From Fulvivirgaceae bacterium JP3-4 (lineage in GTDB: Bacteria; Bacteroidota; Bacteroidia; Cytophagales; Cyclobacteriaceae), in NCBI GenBank assembly GCA_029309925.1, contig JARKND010000001.1, positions 1,240,001-1,304,000 on the forward strand: DNA of 64,000 bases, in the 5' to 3' direction. The translations under genes and the position numbers were made by a program. The notes under the pieces are model-generated. The model ran no database searches. It was not told the origin of the DNA and worked only from the letters and a program-made list of their open reading frames with translations. How positions within the stretch are numbered: the first letter of the stretch is position 1; every line of letters starts with the position of its first letter. Positions 60,771-64,000 of this stretch are shown here, piece by piece.

Positions 60771-60780
60771 GTTCAGCAGA

Positions 60781-61305
60781 TCATTTTGAAGCGATGATCT
60801 TCAGATGCCCCAGGTGGTGTTCCCCGTGCCACGCGTAAAGGTCCATCATACGATCGAGCGGGACATGCTTTTGCGTTTCAGGATGCAGGAACGATTTCGG
60901 TAAATCTTCAGGGCTGATCAGACGCAGCAAGGCAGCAAACTTGACGTGCAGCGCCTTGAGAAGCTGGATTGAGATAGCAGGGTCAAGTTTTATTTCAGGT
61001 GTCTCTGCCCACAGTTTTTCATCGTATGCTTTGATCAGCGGAGTATCCTCAGTGAGGGTCCACTTTACACGGATGTAGGCATTGGAATGGCTGTCGGCAA
61101 CATGATGAATCACCTGTCGTGCCGTCCATCCACCATCCCGATAGGGCGTTTCGATCTGTTTTGGTGACAACTTCCGAAACACTTCTTCAATTTTCGCTGG
61201 CAGTGCTTCGATTCGTTTGATACACGCATCGAGCTCCTGTGAAGTGTAAGTTGCCTTCGGAGCAAACTTCCCTATGGGATAACGCAACTGATCATCACTA
61301 CTCAT
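60781..61305 (-). CDS. DinB/YfiT-like metal-dependent hydrolase or thiol transferase
   Basis: The 174-residue protein starts LRYPIGKFAPKATYTSQEL and has the three metal-binding His of the YfiT/DinB four-helix bundle: HHVADSHSN and WHGEHHLGH. Relatives (YfiT/BstA) are nickel- or zinc-dependent and may transfer bacillithiol to toxic compounds. It overlaps terC by 8 bases and is probably co-transcribed with it. Confidence 0.9.
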   Translation of the reverse strand: MSSDDQLRYPIGKFAPKATYTSQELDACIKRIEALPAKIEEVFRKLSPKQIETPYRDGGWTARQVIHHVADSHSNAYIRVKWTLTEDTPLIKAYDEKLWAETPEIKLDPAISIQLLKALHVKFAALLRLISPEDLPKSFLHPETQKHVPLDRMMDLYAWHGEHHLGHLKIIASK

Positions 61306-62053
61306 GGGCAGCCTCCTGTGCTTTTTTCCTTCGGTTTCTCACACGAATGTTTACCATCTCAATGATCATTGAGAATACCACCGCGAAATAGATATATCCC
61401 TTCGGAATGTCTTTGTCGAGACCTTCGAGGAAGATCATAAAGCCGATCAGTATCAGGAACCCGAGCGCGAGCACTTCCATCGAGGGATGTTTGTGAATGA
61501 AATCGCTGATGCGGCCTGAGAAGATAATCATGATACCGATCGAGAGCACGACCGCCACGATCATAATGATCACTTCATCGGTAAGTCCCACGGCTGTCAG
61601 GATCGAGTCGAATGAGAAGATGATATCGAGGAGGATGATCTGAACAATTATTCCGGAGACGTTCACTTTCTTTTTCGAATTTCCGTCAAGAAGCGTTTCG
61701 TCTTCCCCTTCAGTCTGATGATTGATTTCTCTTGTACTTTTTGCGATAAGAAACATACCACCGAAAATCAAGATGAGATCGCGGCCGCTGATGGATGCAT
61801 CTTCGCTGATCCAGTGCGGAACACTGAAAAGCGGTTCTTTAAATTTCATTACCCAGGTGATTGTGAGCAGGAGCAGGATGCGCACACCCATCGCGAGAAG
61901 CAAACCCATGTTGCGTGTCCTCGCGCGGATCTCTAATGGAAGGCGGTTAGAAACTATTGAAATGAAGATGATATTATCAATTCCGAGAACGACTTCAAAA
62001 AACGTAAGGGTCATCAATGCGAGCCAAGTCTCCGCCTTCAGGAAGATTTCCAT
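61298..62053 (-). CDS. TerC-family membrane protein
   Basis: The 251-residue protein has about seven membrane helices and the TerC Asp motifs FFEVVLGIDNIIFIS and DIIFSFDSILTAVG. YjbE/Alx-type TerC proteins move manganese or other metal ions; tellurite resistance is the historical name. The polar loop TEGEDETLLDGNSKKKV is cytoplasmic. The next gene upstream is separated by a terminator. Confidence 0.92.
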   Translation of the reverse strand: MEIFLKAETWLALMTLTFFEVVLGIDNIIFISIVSNRLPLEIRARTRNMGLLLAMGVRILLLLTITWVMKFKEPLFSVPHWISEDASISGRDLILIFGGMFLIAKSTREINHQTEGEDETLLDGNSKKKVNVSGIIVQIILLDIIFSFDSILTAVGLTDEVIIMIVAVVLSIGIMIIFSGRISDFIHKHPSMEVLALGFLILIGFMIFLEGLDKDIPKGYIYFAVVFSMIIEMVNIRVRNRRKKAQEAAHE

Positions 62054-62247
62054 GCGTAGGGTTTAAAGGGTTGTTTGGTGGTTAAAAATAACTGAACTAC
62101 GCCTCTCCTCCAAAGAGGGGTGATGGAATAAAATCAGCTTTTTTGGGCCCATAATTATTTGATATAAACCGTAAAATACATGGTTTCTTTCCCAATTCAA
62201 ACCTCCCAGATGAATGTGAGATCATCGTGAAGCACGTTGAAACAATC

Positions 62248-62279
62248 AAAAAAAAGGCTACCAAAACCTGATAGCCTTT
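62248..62279 (-). terminator. Rho-independent terminator of the T9SS-exported protein
   Basis: On the minus strand AAAGGCTA/TAGCCTTT (8 bp; 62253-62260 with 62272-62279) is followed by a T run (complement of 62248-62255). It lies 17 bases past the stop. Confidence 0.88.
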
Positions 62280-62296
62280 CCCTGAGCAACCGCCCG

Positions 62297-64000
62297 TTAT
62301 CGTTCATGTAATACCATCACCTTCCGTGATAGTATACCTTTTGCCGTTTCAATTTGCATTAGGTAAACTCCGCCTGCGTGTGAACTTGTATCGATCATCT
62401 TTTTACGTTCGCCCTTTTCGAACACCATGTGCGTCACCACTTTTCCAACCTGGTCGAACATTCTCAGTTTGGCTCCATCAGTAACACCTGCCGGCAATTC
62501 AACGATCATCTCGCGGTCGGCTGGTAGCGGGTAGACATTAAAGCCTTCGGCAAGGTCTTCCACACCCGTGTTTACCGTAGGCTCCGGAATGTTCGAGCTT
62601 ACTGCAGCCTGCAGCAGTGATCCGTTCTTCAGCGACTGGACAAATACAACAACTGCCATCTGAGTCTTGTCTGAAATAAAGCGCAGGTCATCTTCTACTG
62701 AGAAGGTCTGCGACTGTCCGCTGGTAAGTGCTGTCAACGGCTGGCCCGCAGCGTTAGGCAGTAACTTTCTTAGAACAAATTCTTCCGTTCCCACGGCCCT
62801 GTCCACAAGTGCGATGTGGATAAAAGGTTCGAGTGCCGGATCGATCACTGTGTTTCCTTCGACCGTAATTGCTCCCGTCACGCGGAACAGTTGTGTGTCA
62901 GGATTTGTACCCGGAGGGTTGATCGTGATCTGCAACGGAGCGACCACCAGCGACTGTTCCCCAAAGATCTCGCTTGCAGTGGTAGACGTATTGAAAGGAC
63001 CGACATATCGCCCATCCACATAGCCTGCAAGGGGTGCGGTTACACCGTAGAAGGCTGCACGGGCATTTGGATCGATGCGGTTCACTTCATTGATCGCATC
63101 TGTTCCACCGATACTTGTATGGTACTGAAGTCGAACAAGCTCGTCACCCGTGAGATCACTTCTGAATGCGCGGAATCCGGTATTGTTCGCAGTGGCTGCC
63201 GGAGCACTCATGTTCGTAAAGTTCTCTACAAGAATGGTGCGATTTCGTGTTTTGATCGAGAAGTCGTCAAACGCAAAGCCGTCAAGTGTCCTGTCGGTCG
63301 GGTTGTCACCGTTGGAACCAAAAACAAAACGGAACATCACTTTCGGATAAGAGCGTATAGCGTCCAGGTTGATTCGTCCCTCAGTCCAGCCTGCCGTATT
63401 GGTTGCAGTTTTCGTATCACCTGTCCATCCGAACTGGTTCAGGTTCTGGCCGATATCAGCGGCTTCAGACAGCCCGATGATACGGTCACCATTGTACCAG
63501 TTTTTGCCGCCTACGAGATTTCCAAGTGGTGTCCAACTAGCTCCATCATCCGTTGAGACTTCCAGGTATGCTCCGTCATTTCTCGAATCGGAATTACTCC
63601 AGTAATTTACACTCAACACGGGGCGGGGAATCATCCTCATGTCCACGCATGGTCCATACACAACCGATCGCTCATTGTTGCGATAACCTGTAGTTGTATT
63701 GGCTCGGGTATACCAGGCCTTGCCTCCACTTGCTGCAGCGTTTATGGTCGGACCCGATGGCGCTCCCCACTGCCAGCTTGTGAAATCGGATTCTCTGTCA
63801 CCCTGAGGGTTTATAATCACACCCTGAGTTACCCATCCATGGCCCTCAATCACTGCATCTTCAAAGTCTTCGCCATACGAATTTCCCTTGTTGTATGGCA
63901 GAATGGACGTCTTGCGCGTAATCTCACCAACGCATCCAAGGTCAGTGGTAACTGTAAGTTTGACATTGTAGCTGTTGACGTCTGTAAATGTATGGGTAAC
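62297..64000 (-). CDS. C-terminal part of a T9SS-exported PKD/Omp28-like protein (5' end outside window)
   Basis: The frame is open to base 64000, so about 567 residues are visible and the N-terminus is missing. At the edge, HTFTDVNSYNVKLTVTTDLGC is the end of a PKD domain. A galactose-binding/MAM-like domain follows (FEDAVIEGHGWVTQG, MFRFVFGSNGDNPTDRTLDGFAFDDFSI), then an Omp28-like thioredoxin fold (TILVENFTNMSAPAA, DPNARAAFYG), where the usual CxxC is absent. The last about 80 residues are a type A T9SS sorting domain (FNVYPLPADREMIVEL, GVYLMQIETAKGILSRKVMVL). It is cut and anchored or released at the cell surface. Confidence 0.9.
   Translation of the reverse strand, partial: VTHTFTDVNSYNVKLTVTTDLGCVGEITRKTSILPYNKGNSYGEDFEDAVIEGHGWVTQGVIINPQGDRESDFTSWQWGAPSGPTINAAASGGKAWYTRANTTTGYRNNERSVVYGPCVDMRMIPRPVLSVNYWSNSDSRNDGAYLEVSTDDGASWTPLGNLVGGKNWYNGDRIIGLSEAADIGQNLNQFGWTGDTKTATNTAGWTEGRINLDAIRSYPKVMFRFVFGSNGDNPTDRTLDGFAFDDFSIKTRNRTILVENFTNMSAPAATANNTGFRAFRSDLTGDELVRLQYHTSIGGTDAINEVNRIDPNARAAFYGVTAPLAGYVDGRYVGPFNTSTTASEIFGEQSLVVAPLQITINPPGTNPDTQLFRVTGAITVEGNTVIDPALEPFIHIALVDRAVGTEEFVLRKLLPNAAGQPLTALTSGQSQTFSVEDDLRFISDKTQMAVVVFVQSLKNGSLLQAAVSSNIPEPTVNTGVEDLAEGFNVYPLPADREMIVELPAGVTDGAKLRMFDQVGKVVTHMVFEKGERKKMIDTSSHAGGVYLMQIETAKGILSRKVMVLHER

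Noticed and set aside
1..64000. tRNA, rRNA, riboswitch or mobile element genes
   Set aside because: I saw no convincing cloverleaf, rRNA signature, transposase, integrase or phage gene by reading; a dedicated RNA search would be needed to exclude small RNAs.

Overview
The window looks like chromosomal DNA of a member of the Bacteroidota, most likely a Cytophagales-type bacterium. The reasons are: a complete alternative complex III cluster joined to an A-type cytochrome c oxidase; a type IX secretion (T9SS) C-terminal sorting domain; promoter matches to the Bacteroidota consensus (TTTG, 19 bases, TAnnTTTG); the long 652-residue form of IspG; DUF5916, TIGR02757 and DUF4097 families; and a short protein with a PID-like sorting tail. 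I see no rRNA or tRNA gene, CRISPR array, transposase, integrase or phage gene. Apart from short intergenic repeats this is ordinary, gene-dense core chromosome.

Layout. 1-9.8 kb: the end of an unknown gene, a secreted family 16 glycoside hydrolase, and two ECF sigma/anti-sigma systems. One is followed by two DUF4097 surface proteins, the other by an unrecognised secreted protein. Between them lie an OmpA/SPOR-like protein, a tiny sorting-tail protein and a methyltransferase. 9.9-14.1 kb: an efflux operon (periplasmic adaptor, MacB-type permease, TolC-type channel) with no ATPase gene. 14.2-31.2 kb: mostly single housekeeping or accessory genes: purB, a DUF5916 outer-membrane protein, a PaaE-like reductase, a CDF metal exporter, a gluconolactonase-like lipoprotein, an AraC regulator, an M3 peptidase, MarR, YceI, TrmN6-like, Gfo/Idh, a cupin, a serine hydrolase and TIGR02757.

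31.6-52.3 kb is the centre of the window, a respiratory supercluster on one strand: actABCDEF (quinol to cytochrome c or oxidase), oxidase subunits II and I, heme A synthase, heme O synthase, two subunit III genes, subunit IV, a SCO-like protein without copper ligands, DUF420, a small CxxC protein, DUF983 and a 1217-residue NtrY-like histidine kinase with no adjacent response regulator. Together these build a quinol-to-oxygen electron chain, its heme A cofactor and assembly factors.

52.4-64 kb: an MlaFE-type lipid transporter pair, an SDR enzyme, ispG with two overlapping small genes, a Lys-rich lipoprotein, a 563-bp repeat-filled gap, an SRAP-family protein lacking its hallmark cysteine, a YheT-like hydrolase, YfiT/DinB, TerC, and the C-terminal part of a large PKD/Omp28-like T9SS-exported protein that runs off the right edge.

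The most unusual signals are the SRAP protein with Cys2 and the catalytic Glu both replaced; the SCO remnant; locus-specific repeated words arranged as imperfect palindromes at many operon ends; and a roughly 130-bp intergenic repeat present twice, once with a 21-bp insertion. I did not find a clear new defence or mobile system.
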